Source: Chrysomallon squamiferum (taxonomy: Eukaryota > Mollusca > Gastropoda > Neomphalida > Peltospiridae). From it: a DNA stretch of 64,000 nt. The translations under genes were made by a program, and so were the position numbers. Shown piece by piece: positions 38,101 to 54,367 of this stretch. A model generated the notes under the pieces. It did no database searches and was not told where the DNA came from. It was given only the letters and a program-made list of their open reading frames with translations. Location: positions 35,577,801 to 35,641,800 of the forward strand of contig CM022670.1 in NCBI GenBank assembly GCA_012295275.1, written 5' to 3'. The number at the start of each line of letters is the position of its first letter. Positions within the stretch are counted from its first letter, which is position 1.

Positions 38101-40976
38101 ATTATAAGAGATTACAGTTATAATTATCATCATCTTTGTATTTTTATCATCACCATCATCATCATATTTGATTTTTCTTGCTAGAAGTTAGCAGAACTAT
38201 ATCTGTAAATCAAATAAATCTTCATTCAGTATTACAGTCATACTGATGATGATTCTAAAGCTTTATTTTTCAATCTGTTGTACAAAACCACCACACTTAC
38301 TGGAGCTGGAAACACGGGTGGGTGCTGTTGGCCATGCTCTGCATGTAGGCGTAGATGTAAGAGGCTACTTGGATGTCTTTTTCGTGGTGCAGAGATTTGG
38401 CAATGGATTCAACGACCCAGATTTCTGGTTTCGTGTCCATAACGATGGTGAAAGCTGCGATTCTCATTGATGCCATTACCATTGGGTCCACGACAACAGG
38501 ACGAACGACTTCTCTTACCTGAAGTGACAAAGATAAAAAATAACTAATTTATGTAAATCAGCATTCATAGAAATATAGATAGTTGTATTGATTTAAATGG
38601 TTTTGTCGCGTCCATATTACTTTTGTCAACATTTGTTTTGTTCTGTGAGGTTGTTGTTGTTTTTGTTTTGTTTTCTTTTTTTCTTTTCTTTTCTTTTCTT
38701 TCTTGTTGTTGCTGTTGTTTGATCATTTAGAAGGCGCAAAGTATTGGTGTTTACCAGCATTGGATGTCTAGTGGCAATTCTTCTAAGAGCGAAGATGGCG
38801 TTCACGCGAACAATTTCTGGCATTGTTGGGTTGAAAATAACTTCCTCAACATGAGGCAAAGTCTCCTTCAGTCCAGCGTTTCCAATCATTTTGATTCCCA
38901 GCAGTTTCTCATCGGCTTGAACCTTGGCCAGCTGATTCCTTGCAAGCTGAAGTGCACAAATGTTAATGCTAATGTAGTTAATGTGTGAAATATTTTACCT
39001 TTATTAATGTTAAAGTAATGTTAGGTTAAATATGAAATACTTGAAAGCGTGAAAACAATTTCACATTTATCAGTGTTAATAAGATTAAATATTTTATATT
39101 CATAAAGCTGTATAATATATTTAGGCTGTTAAATAGTTTTTTAACACTGTTAGGATGGTGCTCCAGTTTACACCTGTCAACAAACAATGGTGAATACATT
39201 AAATATATTGTGTCATTTAACGATTTTAGATATAATGATTAATAACACAAACTCCTAAATATTTATTCATTAATATTTATCCTGGCCGTATTAATAGATA
39301 TAAGAAAAGTTTCTTTATAACTGTTAAGTTCAGTCCATTTCCTTTTCGACAGTCTTCTGCTTTCGTCTTTGTCTAAATGTGTTGACTGTTAAATAAAGTA
39401 AATGTATGACAAGCATTGTTATCGTATTCTGTTCTACGATAAATTCACTTTACCTCAACAATCTGTCTTGTAATCTGAGTGTAGAGGGTGTTCAGCTGTG
39501 CTTCGGTTTCTTCCATGGCAGTCTTCATCAGGTGTAGTTCCTTCTTGGATTTTTCTGTGCCTTGCTGGATGATCTGCTCGATTACTGGTATCTGTTTCAT
39601 GACCTTTTCAATTTCGATGTAGTAGTTTTGTACCATCTTGTTCGTGATGACGCCAATGGTGAGGAAGACGGCTCGCTTCCACTGAACATTCATTGTCATG
39701 GTTGGGCCAGTTGCTATTTTCTGAAAGTTAATACACGATCAACTTTGGTAGCTTTGTCTTTCCTAGTTATTAAATTTCAAAAACAAAAGTTTTGAAAAGT
39801 AATAGATGGGGAAATTTTATTTTCATGTTTTGTCGTGTAAACTATGAAATATTCCTCTTTTTGTTAAATTTCCAATATAAAACAATATTATAAACAATGT
39901 TGAACTGATCAATACATTTTATATAAGATTCTGTGTCTAGAAAATTTAATAAATCCATTTCATAGTTATGGTTATTAATGCAATAGCTTCACTGTGCGAT
40001 TGCTAACAGTTTCTAAACATTTAGAGGTGAACTATTTCATTATACAAGCTGTAAAATAAAAGTACTTTTAAAAAACATACAATAAGAGTATTGAAGACTT
40101 CCACACTCGGTTCGGCGGTCAGAGCCAAGGCATTGACAATGTTGGCGCATGTTGTCAGTGGAACCATTTGTTTAACGCAGGATGCCAGGATAACCTTGCA
40201 AACAGGAACTGATCCAGCAATGGGCATCGTTGTCCACAATACTTTCCTGTAAATAAATCATATTTATTACGTAAAGCTCTTTAGTGTTATAACACGATGA
40301 TAAAAAGTGACTTAAATCTAAGGTCAAAGATTTAAGGAGTGGAACTCTTACGTTGAAATGCTGTAACAAGACGTCGACAACTGTCTTTGGTTATCTTGTT
40401 CCACGAAGATATATCTTTTCCGAGATTAACAAATAGGCTTTGTTTCTATGTTTTACCTGATATTGGCTTCCAGAGCAGTTTCAGTTGTGGTTGGGATTCC
40501 ATATCTTGTCCAGACGTCTGTGATGACGGTTTCGTTCACGTTGCGCAGAACATTGACGAGGACAATTGGATATTCTGTAGCCTCGACTGGTACAGTTTCT
40601 GTCAAAATCTGAGCGGCCACCTTCAGCAAAGTCTCAACCTGTTAAAGAATATTAGAAACAGAGCTTCACCGCTATGCCTGTTCTTTAAAGATATTTTTAT
40701 GTAAGGAAAACAGTTTGAAAAATATGTGTTATAGTTCACCATTTCTACGTTTATTTCTATAAATCAGGTAACAGATACTAAGAAATACTTCATAAAATCA
40801 AATAAAGAAAGAAAGAAAGACCAGCTAGACATTTTAAAGAATAAGAAAGCCTGAATGTTGCATAACATATTTTTAAAAACAGGTTATCTTTATGCATTCG
40901 ATATGTATTTTAAATCGTATATCATTTTAAAACTTACTTACCCATTTATTTATTTATGTTATTTTATCTTTTATTA

Positions 40977-41038
<62 letters not shown>

Positions 41039-42569
41039 GGTTCACTTATTTCTTTCACTAATTTCGTTTTAAGAAATATTTCTCACGTGTTCGGCTGTGT
41101 AGTTGACAACACCAAACATGGGTCGCATGACCTCCTTGCTGATCTGCTCGCCGAAAGGAACTGTGGGATCGCGCACATACTCAGGAATGAAAGTCACGAT
41201 GCTTCTGACAGTGGCTTTGCCTGTCGGAATACTTTCAATCGGTGTCGACTGTCTAATATCCTTGGCGTCAAACAGATGCAAAGTTTGACTGTCAGAAAAT
41301 AAAAGGAAAAGGTGGATTTTATAGATATATTTATTCATATAATTATTCTTAATTAAAAGGTACTACTAGTAGTAATAGTAGCATGACTATTATTTTTTTT
41401 ATTACTAATACTACCATTATTATTATTATTGATATTTGTATTACAGTCATCATCATCGTCATTGCTACTACTGTAACTACTATTACTACTATTGTTGTTG
41501 CTGTTGCTGTTGTTGTTTTTATTACAACAGAGGTTGCTGTTGATGAGAACATACTTAATAAATGTTGTCACTCGTCCTTTCTCGGGTGTGTATGGAATGA
41601 AGCTGTAGTGACTCTCCACCATCGCACTGGTAATGAGGAATTTGTTCATGGTTCCAAGCATCGTGTACGTTACTTGAGCTGCCTCCGTGATTGGCTCATT
41701 CTGATTGCATAAATAAATGTATGGCTTAGGTTAAACCGTGAATAGTTAAGTACCTTTACATAAACACTTAACACATTTTGAAAAAACCCTCTGCAGTCGT
41801 TACGTGGACTTCTCTTTTATATTCATATTTCAATAGACTTGACAGTATACACCACGTTCTTTAATTAGCCAGCATTTACGAAAAGGTTGTAATGAGAAAA
41901 GTATCATATTTTTTAAGTGAGTATCGCCTGAAATAGCCTGATGAATAAATCAGGTCATATTAGATATAATTATATATTATGACTATAATGAACAAAGTAA
42001 ACTCTAGAATATTTTATTATCATCATCGTCATCATCATCATCATCATTATTATTATTACTGATTTTGTTATTATCTTTTTTTAAGTAAGAAAGAAGAAGG
42101 TTAAATAAAAGATTCAGAATCATTATAAAATGAAGTCTGAGCTTATTATACTCTTTAGTTTTAATATATATAGATATAGATATATATATATTTAAACAGC
42201 TTACCATCTCAGAAACACACTCGGAGCACCTGAAAGCATTGATCATCGTCTTGAACCAAACTGGTCGCGAGTGACAGTTCTGGAAGTTTCGGACTTTAAC
42301 CACTTTCATGGCATTAGGAACCTCTTTGATTGGAATTACTGTGTATTCTGTCTCACACATACCAGAGGCAGTTGTCTGAAACGTATTAGTTACTGCATTA
42401 TTCATAAAGTCGCAAGATAAAAATGTTTGTGAATTGCTATATTATAATATAATCATCATAATTAAATTATAAAAAAAAAAAAAAAATATTGTTATTCTTT
42501 AAGTCATGAGAAAATATATTAGTGATCATTATGATAAAATTAATTAATTTTTATTATTATTATTCTTTA

Positions 42570-42644
<75 letters not shown>

Positions 42645-45404
42645 AATCCTAGGATAAAATGGTGGCAGATGTAAAATTATAATCATTTTTTTTATTATTA
42701 TTACTACCCTTTACAAAATATCGTCATATCGTCATTGCAATTATGTATATTTAACCTTTCATAGTTAATTATTTCTTGAATTATTTATAAACATTGCTAT
42801 GTATTTAGTATGCTGGTGACTAGTTTCTAATGTGCTTAATAACGTAAGAAATGGTAAAGATCAGTGAAAACGCTTCGAGTAACCAATAAGGATTCAGCAC
42901 AGTACAGCCTAGCACACAACAGAGCACAACACTGCGTCTGACGTTATAAGGAGAACGTTGACGTTTTTGTTGTCTTTGTTGCTTTCTTGTTGATGTTATT
43001 TGGTGCTGTGTTGTTGCTGTTGTTATTTTGTTCTTGGTGTGTTTTTTATTGTTGTTGTTGCTGTTGTTGTTGTTGTTTCGTTGCTGCTATTGTTGTTTTA
43101 CTTCTTACCTCAAAAGCTCTGAACATGGTGGCACCGAAAGGACTATGGGTCTTTGGCTGAGTGACCATTTTCTGTTTGGTGTTTACTTCGAAGATGCTGA
43201 TCAGACCTCTCTTGATGTTCACTGACCAATGAGGATCTTCCGTCATTGTCCTGATGTTGCTCACGTGTCCCCGAGTGTATCTGCAGCATTTAAAAATAAT
43301 TCTTAAGCCGGATTTGAAAAAATTGCCTCAGTAACATTGAAACTTTGATTTCAGAATTATTTTCGTTATCATTTAAAGCTTTGATTAGCAAATTCCTCTT
43401 ATTTAGACATTTTCTCAAAACCTCTGTAACGCTGTTTTTAAAAAAAATATATATGTTTTAAAAATATATCTCATTAATATTTAAAATTCCTAAGATATGT
43501 TATATAAATTCTTAATTTCATATTCGTTTTGAATCGTCGATTTACAAGTATAGAAATTAATTTAACAACGTTCACGATCTTAATGACGTCTACTAATCTA
43601 AATAATTAATTTCTCATGCTGCCTTAAAACCAAACGACGTTTTCCTCTGTTATTAACAACAATGGGCTCGTATTACTTACTCAAACGTGACTGGCCACGT
43701 CAGTGGCATAATGAGGGTGTCGTCGAACACGGGATCAAGGATGCTGTCAGGCAAGATCTGTCTGGTTGGATCTGCCATCATCACCGCCTCGTTGATCTTG
43801 TACAGCTGAACAGACTCAAGCTGAAAAACACACGTTTAGATATTCAACGTAATTACTCAGGATACTTCGGTTGTTAGATGCCGAGTTATCGAATATTTAA
43901 TATGGTGTGTAGAAAGTAAAGTATGAAGATATGAAAATCTATTTTGGGACTCGATAACAGTTTTTATTATTATTATTATTTTATTATTATTATTATTATT
44001 ATTATTAATACAACTATATTTATTTATTCATTAGAATTTTGTTTTTTTTTTCTTTCCATTATTATTTGATTTAATTATTATTGTTTTTAAAAATAATAAT
44101 ATGACTTCTAATTCAAAATTTCTTTCACGTTAAATATAAAATAGGGATACGATATAAAATACATTTATGACTCAGTTAAAAGAAACGTGAAACAAATCTA
44201 CTGTCACGTAAAAGTTTATATCTTGTGAAATGTAATCCAAAAATCACTTACATTTTAAAGAATGAATCATTACTACGTGTATTATTAACATCTTCTTAGC
44301 AGAGATTTTCAGAATAGATATTTTTACTCACCTGTACCCTGACGACCGCGGCAGTGTGGAATTGTACCCGTGCAAATGCTTTAATTTTCAGTCCAGCATA
44401 AACTTTGCTTAATCCGGGCAATCCTGAGACAGTTTGAGTTTCATACTGGTAGACATATTCCCGCTGGGGTTTGAAAGCTGCAATAATTCGATAGCTGTAT
44501 TATAATTCGCGATAAAATTTATTTTAGATCTTGGGGAAATACAGATACTGTTTTTGAAAAGAGATATTGGATATTCTTTTTACATTTTTGTTTTCTAAAA
44601 GTAATTTATAAAAAAAAAAAAAATGTTATTGTTCGTTTCTTTTTTTTTCCTTTTTTTTAATGATTATTTTTTTCTAAATTAAAACAGAAATAATGTGATA
44701 ATCATATAGAAATAGAACAGAAAAGTTTTTTTTTTTTTCAGAATAGAAAAGAAAAACATTTGACAAAAATGTGTATTTAATTTATTCAATATTTATATTA
44801 TTTTTATTTATTATTTTATTTGTTTGTTTTTGTTTGTTTTGTTTTTTGTTTATTTATTTATTTTATTTAATAAAATGATTTAATTATTTAAAATAAACTA
44901 ATTAATCTTATATACTTACAGTTCTCGACCAGCCGCGTTGCTGGAAAATAAAATTATAAACATAAACAACACAAAATGTATTTTTAAAATGCTTAAATTT
45001 CAACAATAGATTAAATACATGTAAAAATACAACACAAAATATATTTTAAAATGCTTAAATTTCAACAATAGATTATATACATGTAAAAATACAAAACAAA
45101 ATATTTGTCCACATAAATTTAAATTTCATCATTAAATTATAAATATACCAATACAACACAAAAAAAAATATTTTTCCTAAGCTTAAATTTCAACATTAGA
45201 AAAATAAACTTAAAAATCATTGATATTTATTTTCAGTTATGGAACTGAGATCCTTACAAGGTATTCCTTTGTTCCACTATTTGAAGATATTAAAAGCAAC
45301 AACTTTGTATATTGCAACTTTTTTTTATCAGTGTTGGGGTTTCTTATTATTATTATTATTATTTGACTGATATAAAAGAAAAATTTCATACTCAATAATA
45401 TACA

Positions 45405-45466
<62 letters not shown>

Positions 45467-46180
45467 TTTAGAATATTATTTTGATTAAACGTAATAGAGA
45501 TAACAAATTTCGCAAGCAAAACGTGAAATAAATTCAAAAATAAATCGTACAAACAGAATAGCATTTTCGTCAACATTCAAAAGAAAAGGTTACATTATTC
45601 ATAAATAATTTCAGGATTAATAATTTAATTGTATGCATCCTCTCAACATTAATTACATAAGAAATATTTAAATAAGGTATTGACTTTTTTTATGTATATA
45701 TATTTCTAATGCTGCATTTATTTACTTCCTTTTTTTTTTCTCTTTTTTTTGTCATTCGAAGATTTTTCTATTCTTTTTTGTTTTTTCTTTTTGATTTATA
45801 TTATTAGTTAAATTGTGAGTTTTTAGGTGATAAACAATTTATCTTTTATTTGTTTTGTTTGGGTTTTGGGGTTTTTTTTAGCAGTCAAATAAATGTTAGC
45901 AAAGCAAAAAAGTATATTATATTTTAAAATTTAACTTATACACATTTTTTTTTTTTTTTTTTTTTTAAAACCCTTTATTATTTACTAGATGTCAGTTTCC
46001 TCAGATTATTTAACGATACAAATTACAAGGTATGATAAATATCTATTGTAAATAAGAAATTAATTTAAAAAAAAAAAAGAAAAAAAAAAAAGAATCGAAT
46101 AAATCACTAAATAAAATAGCATAAAATCAGAACTTACCAGCGAAGCCGAGGAAAACGGCAAGAAGAGTCAATCGCAGCAT
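35150..46180 (-). CDS. Vg: Vitellogenin N-terminal half (exons 1-19)
   Basis: Exons: 46138-46180, 44920-44940, 44332-44477, 43681-43820, 43109-43280, 42205-42375, 41555-41700, 41087-41288, 40457-40638, 40081-40246, 39454-39720, 38755-38946, 38301-38518, 37878-37972, 37221-37345, 36814-36963, 36243-36360, 35614-35872, 35150-35312. All phases agree and no stop interrupts 992 codons. Exon 1 gives a signal peptide (MLRLTLLAVFLGFA). Exons 3-14 form the large lipid transfer protein N-terminal domain: EYVYQYETQTVSGLPGL, the typical EDPHWSVNIKRGLISIF, cysteine pairs in exon 6, then a helical superhelix ending ANSTHPCFQL. Exons 15-19 read as the DUF1943-type sheet region (IIFPTEAGLPVTM). Secreted yolk precursor; expression is expected in female nutritive tissue. 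Exons 16 and 17 end in GC rather than GT donors. Continues into exons 20-30. Confidence 0.92.
40981..41037. repeat. (ATT)n microsatellite in Vg intron 8
   Basis: An uninterrupted trinucleotide tract, the origin of the poly-Ile ORF here. Confidence 0.95.
42556..42642. repeat. (ATT)n microsatellite in Vg intron 5
   Basis: A trinucleotide tract of about 28 units between Vg exons 5 and 6. Similar tracts lie at 43966-44007 (intron 3) and 45413-45464 (intron 1). Confidence 0.95.
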
Positions 46181-46220
46181 GGTGCAACTGACGCTGTAGC
46201 GCGGTCGAGCAAAGACGTCT

Positions 46221-46230
46221 CCTTTTATAT
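46221..46230 (-). promoter_or_regulatory. TATA box of the vitellogenin gene
   Basis: The minus strand reads ATATAAAAGG, 41-50 bases upstream of the Vg start codon. A TSS about 30 bases downstream would leave a 5' UTR of roughly 15-20 bases, usual for Vg genes. A TCAGTT initiator-like motif (46186-46191) is about 40 bases from the TATA, slightly too far. This is the only Vg promoter visible in the window. Confidence 0.75.
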
Positions 46231-49714
<3,484 letters not shown>

Positions 49715-49836
49715 TTTATTTAAGATAGTAATTCAATAAGACAGCAATGAATATTAAAGCTGACTGTAGAGTTTTATACATCATAATCACAAAGTACAAG
49801 TGAATAAAATAAAAGTGAACAAAGTCTCTTAAGATT

Positions 49837-51206
49837 TTAGTGTGTGCTGTTCATGTCTTGGTAAAGAATTTGAAGAGCTTGCTTAAATTCCTGAAGCTCA
49901 GTTTCTATTTTACAAATCCTATCCAGACAAGCATACAGTTCTTGGATTCTGACCTGTATTTGATCACTCTTTTTGGTATACATTCGTAGCATCTCTTGTT
50001 CAACTGCATTACATATTCGATTTACCTTTGATACAGAAACATAACTTATGTGGATATTTTTAAATTAAATAATAAAGTATTATAAAGTATCCATGGATTG
50101 AGATGCATAGGATTTTGTATCAGATTAAATTAAGGAAGTCCAAAACTATTTTATTACATATTAAAATTTCTCCATATTCTCTATAATATCTGAATATAAT
50201 GTCTGTGTTTTAAATTACTTTTCTGTTATACTGATATTTGTATTTGTAACACACATTTAGCAAATTATTTGATTTGATTTAATAGTTTTTATTTTGATAA
50301 TTAAACCAAATAAATTTTCATATTTCTGAAACTTTTACCTCTGTTTCCAAGGACTTTCTGAAATCTGCTAGAAGCTGGTTATCTTGTCTTCGTTTGGAAT
50401 TAAGATCTTCAATAATCTGTTGAGCTGCTGCATTCAGCTGTTCTCTGTCTGTCGTATTAACTTTGTTAAGTTTTAGTGATAACTGTTCTGCAGTCCTTAA
50501 AGTTTCCTGAGTTTGTGTATCAAGATTTGGCCCTGTATCACTGCAACAATGTTGGTGATTATTTTCAGTAATGACTCTATTTTAAAATTAACTGTAAATT
50601 AGTATAAATTAACTCTATTTTAATTTAACTTTTCAGTAAAAACTTTTTAAAAAATTTCTAGTTTAATGGAGGACTGTTTCCAAAATTAAACTGGCTGTTT
50701 TAGAAGTTTAATGTCATAAAATACAATGTCTCAAAAAAACCTGAAATTTAAATAATTGAACATCCATTACTAAATGTGTGAATATGTTTATCTGCAAAGG
50801 TTTACATTCATCTGTGTAAAATGATTGTTTATAACCTTCAAAATTACATGAAAAAATACTGACAAATACAAACATAATTTTTGTTTTTCATTTTATAAAA
50901 TAATGTTAAAATGTACTTTTTAAAGAATTACACCATAAAAATAACAAATATATAAGATTAAATGCAACAAGTATTTTTCTGCACTTATGTTATAAGACAA
51001 AATTACTTTTCTTTTTTTTTTTTTTTTAATAGAACATTTTTAAATATACCATACCCTCCAGCACCCTTTCCCTCAAAATTTTCAGTTTTGTCAGATACAT
51101 AACTGGTACTTGCAGCTTGTTTGGCTTCCTCGTGATTGTCAGTGTCATGCTCTTCAAATTTTGAAGATTCCTTATTTTCCAAATTTTCTAAATCTGCTGT
51201 ATCCAT
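49837..51206 (-). CDS. SYCE2: Synaptonemal complex central element protein 2-like
   Basis: Three exons (51055-51206, 50339-50540, 49837-50025) join in frame to 180 aa. SYCE2 is a meiotic coiled-coil protein that assembles the central element of the synaptonemal complex with TEX12. The N-terminal 50 residues are acidic and disordered (MDTADLENLENKESSKFEEH). From about residue 80 one long amphipathic helix covers IIEDLNSKRRQDNQLLADFR, SLETEVNRIC, MLRMYTKKSDQIQ and ICKIETELQEF. This follows the order and spacing of vertebrate SYCE2 as I recall it (LIENINKSRQKD, FRNSLKTKV, IYQIYNDHNK, HLETELKQ). Start: first ATG of the open exon. Exon 1 needs the gtatgg donor to keep phase; the later gtatat donor would not. 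A minus-strand AATAAA lies at 49715-49720. Another coiled-coil family cannot be excluded. Confidence 0.7.
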
Positions 51207-52623
51207 TTTTCAGGTCACCTAAAAATAACATTATTTTTGTCGAGGTATTTATTTATATAATAATAATAATAATAAACTGCAGAGATCAATGGATTTTTCA
51301 AGAATTAATCATGAAAATAATAAGCAATTACTGATTATCGATCGCTAATGTGTTGCAGGCCAGGAATTAATATTAGCTTTTTTTACAGTGAACAGTCTTC
51401 TGTAAGAAAAATATAATAGTTACAATAAAAATTACTAATAACAAATTGAAAGAAAAATGCACTAAATTCAAATAATATGTACAGAGAAACTTTACAAGTT
51501 TACATAATGATTCCACACAAATTTTCGTCTGCTTTCCATATGCATTCAACTAGAGTTATTGGCCTTGCTGTATTGAAAATATATTGTATTCTGTTAAGCA
51601 GACCAGAAATTATACTGGGGACAAGACATGTTATTATTTTTTTTTTTTTTTTTTTGTGTGTTTGTATCAAGAGCAGTCAAGCTCCATTCACTGGGCACAG
51701 CTTCACCCCTCCAAACCCTCTGAATACGCGTGTGTGTAATTTTATTATCCACTTCATTTACAGTGCCCCAAAAACCATGCTTAAAAAGCATAAACTAAAA
51801 CATCTTTTTAATACTGAGAAAATGAAAGCTTTTTTCTGTTTTTATTTATTTACTTATTATTATTTTTATAAGCCAATTTAATACGTTTCATCTTGTGAAT
51901 CAACTGAACAAAAATATTCACTAAGCGATAAATGTTTTTATTTTTGTTTGTTTTTTAAATAGTTTGGTTTTGATTAAACTTTTCACTGTTGATGCCGATA
52001 TATTTGGGGCTTCATTATACAGTTACAGCAATTGTTTCACTATCGGGAATTTGTTTTTGTTGTTGTTTGTTTGTGGGTTTTTATTTTTTTATATATAGGC
52101 CGATATATCAACCATTTTAAAATGTATTTTGGGGGGTTTTGTTGTTGTTTGATTTTTATATTATTATTTTTTTTTTTATTATTGATTGATTTATTTATTA
52201 TTATTGTGATTTTTTTTAATAGCCTTTCATTTAATTCAGTGATTATGTTAGATATGTAAATTTTTGTATCTCAGATTTATCCATCTATCAGGGGAAATAA
52301 AGTTTACAACCTTACAACTGTATATACTATATTTATCCTGGGTTTTGCTCATTTTTGTGAATGTTTCACTGAAGTGTAGCTTGTTGGTGGCCTATTTAGT
52401 TACATGCGTGATGAACAATTATTTACCTTTTCTTTCTTTTAGAATAAATAATCAATGACTGCATAATGAGCTAGTTTTAAATTCATTTTTCAAGATATTA
52501 TGACAAAAAGCGAGCACGAGGTTCATAAAAATGCATTGAAACTTTTGGTAGCTAATTATACCAGCCAGAAGGCTAGATTATCGGAGCGTGACCAAGACTG
52601 GCTTCTTTCATTCTGTAACGAAG
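51207..52623. other. Divergent intergenic region between SYCE2 and WLS
   Basis: 1.4 kb with both genes reading outward. AT-rich, with poly(T) at 51640-51655 and T/G-rich DNA near 52040-52210. No TATA box could be assigned to either gene. The 134-codon ORF at 51477-51881 lacks coding character. Confidence 0.55.
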
Positions 52624-53772
52624 ATGGCTGGGGTTGTTCTAGAAAATCTTAGCAACAGAAAGTTAATTATTCTTTCGGTTTCTGAATTCTTAATTATCGT
52701 GGCATTTTTCATGATTGGTGGATTCATTGGTGAGTTAATGTTTACTATCCTTTTTTTGTTCATTTTTTCTTTGTGTATCCATTATGTACCTGTTTCCGTT
52801 TTGTTAAACATACCGAAGGTGTGTTTAAAACCCATCATTATTGATATTGATATTATCGTTCCATTGTTGTCCTCGCTTTTATTCCCAAAAGTCATTACAG
52901 TAAAATTTGGTTTAAGTACTATTGTCCTCAGTTACAATTTATTTTCATTTTATAATCACTCGTATGACATAATGATAAACACATGTAAACGTTGTAATGT
53001 ATAATTTGCAAGTTCTATAATAACCGTAAATTTGTTGTGAATTATTATTATGACATCCGTTCGTAATAAACTTTTGTAATATTACACACACGTACAAACG
53101 TACTTTAATAAAGATATTTTATTACATGTAGCCATTTTTTTTTTTTTTTTTTTTTTGTAATTATTTAAAATATATTTCTGCTTCAGTTACAAAATATAAA
53201 AGAGAAAAATTATTCTCCTATTAGAGAAACATACATATATATAGCAGAAATAATGAAAACAGATGAAACAAAAAGCTTAACATTCAGGAATGTCTGGAAT
53301 TTTCGTTTATTGAAAATACTAATGTAATACAATGTACAGTCAGCAAATCAGTTATAAATGGTTTAAGATGCTGCTGCTGCTGCTTCTTCTGCTGTGCATA
53401 TTGAATCTTGTTATAATTTATGCAAAACATATAATAATTTATATCATTTTTTTTAGCACCATCACCAGCTAATGTCCAGTCAACTCTGGCAGTAAAATGT
53501 ATTGATAACAAACCAGTTCATGACGATGAATTTTTTATTCCTCGTGGCAAAAATCCATGCAAGTCTGTGGATACATTTAATGACCCAGAAATCAATGATA
53601 ATCACATAGAAGCAGACCAGGTTGTATTTTCACAGTGGATTCCTCTACCCAAGGGTGGTGTACAGCTTGAAATGTCACGATGGTTTCAGCATGTTATCAG
53701 TGTCTTACAGATTGACATCAAACGCAATCCTAATCAACCAATTGGTCAGTATTATCACTTTATAATATACAG

Positions 53773-53809
<37 letters not shown>

Positions 53810-54299
53810 TTTTTGAAACTCTACTGCATTCGTATATTTCTCTACACCAGCATATTTATAATACAGATTTTATACAGTTTCCAGAATTAGCCATTACTTT
53901 GACATAAAAGTTATAGACCACCTACTAAATATTTTTTGATCTTATTTTTTAATTTTTTAAATGATAATAATGATAACAATTAATGTCATGCAGTCATTAT
54001 TTACTTGAATAACTCATGTTTAGGTAAAAATCCCCTATATCGTTACATTTAATGTTACAATCATTTATTTTTATACATTTCTAATTAACTGTATTATTTA
54101 TAATTTAGGTAAAAATCCTGTGCTGACTCTAGATGTGAGACTTGGATATAGCAATAAAAATGACAGTGACTGGTATGAACTTGCCAGAGCAAAAGAAGAA
54201 CGTCCACTGAATTGCTATGGTGATGAGGATGCTGTATGTAACTGTTTTTTAAATACATATTTATTTGTATATTAATTTATTTTTTTAATAATTAATTTA

Positions 54300-54367
<68 letters not shown>

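Noticed and set aside
41349-41712. Overlapping Thr/Asn/Ile-rich ORFs on both strands
   Set aside because: Trinucleotide-rich intron 7 sequence around Vg exon 7 (41555-41700), which is the only coding part.
51477-51881. 134-codon ORF between SYCE2 and WLS
   Set aside because: It runs through a poly(T) tract, ends in low-complexity Phe/Tyr and has no motif or splice context.
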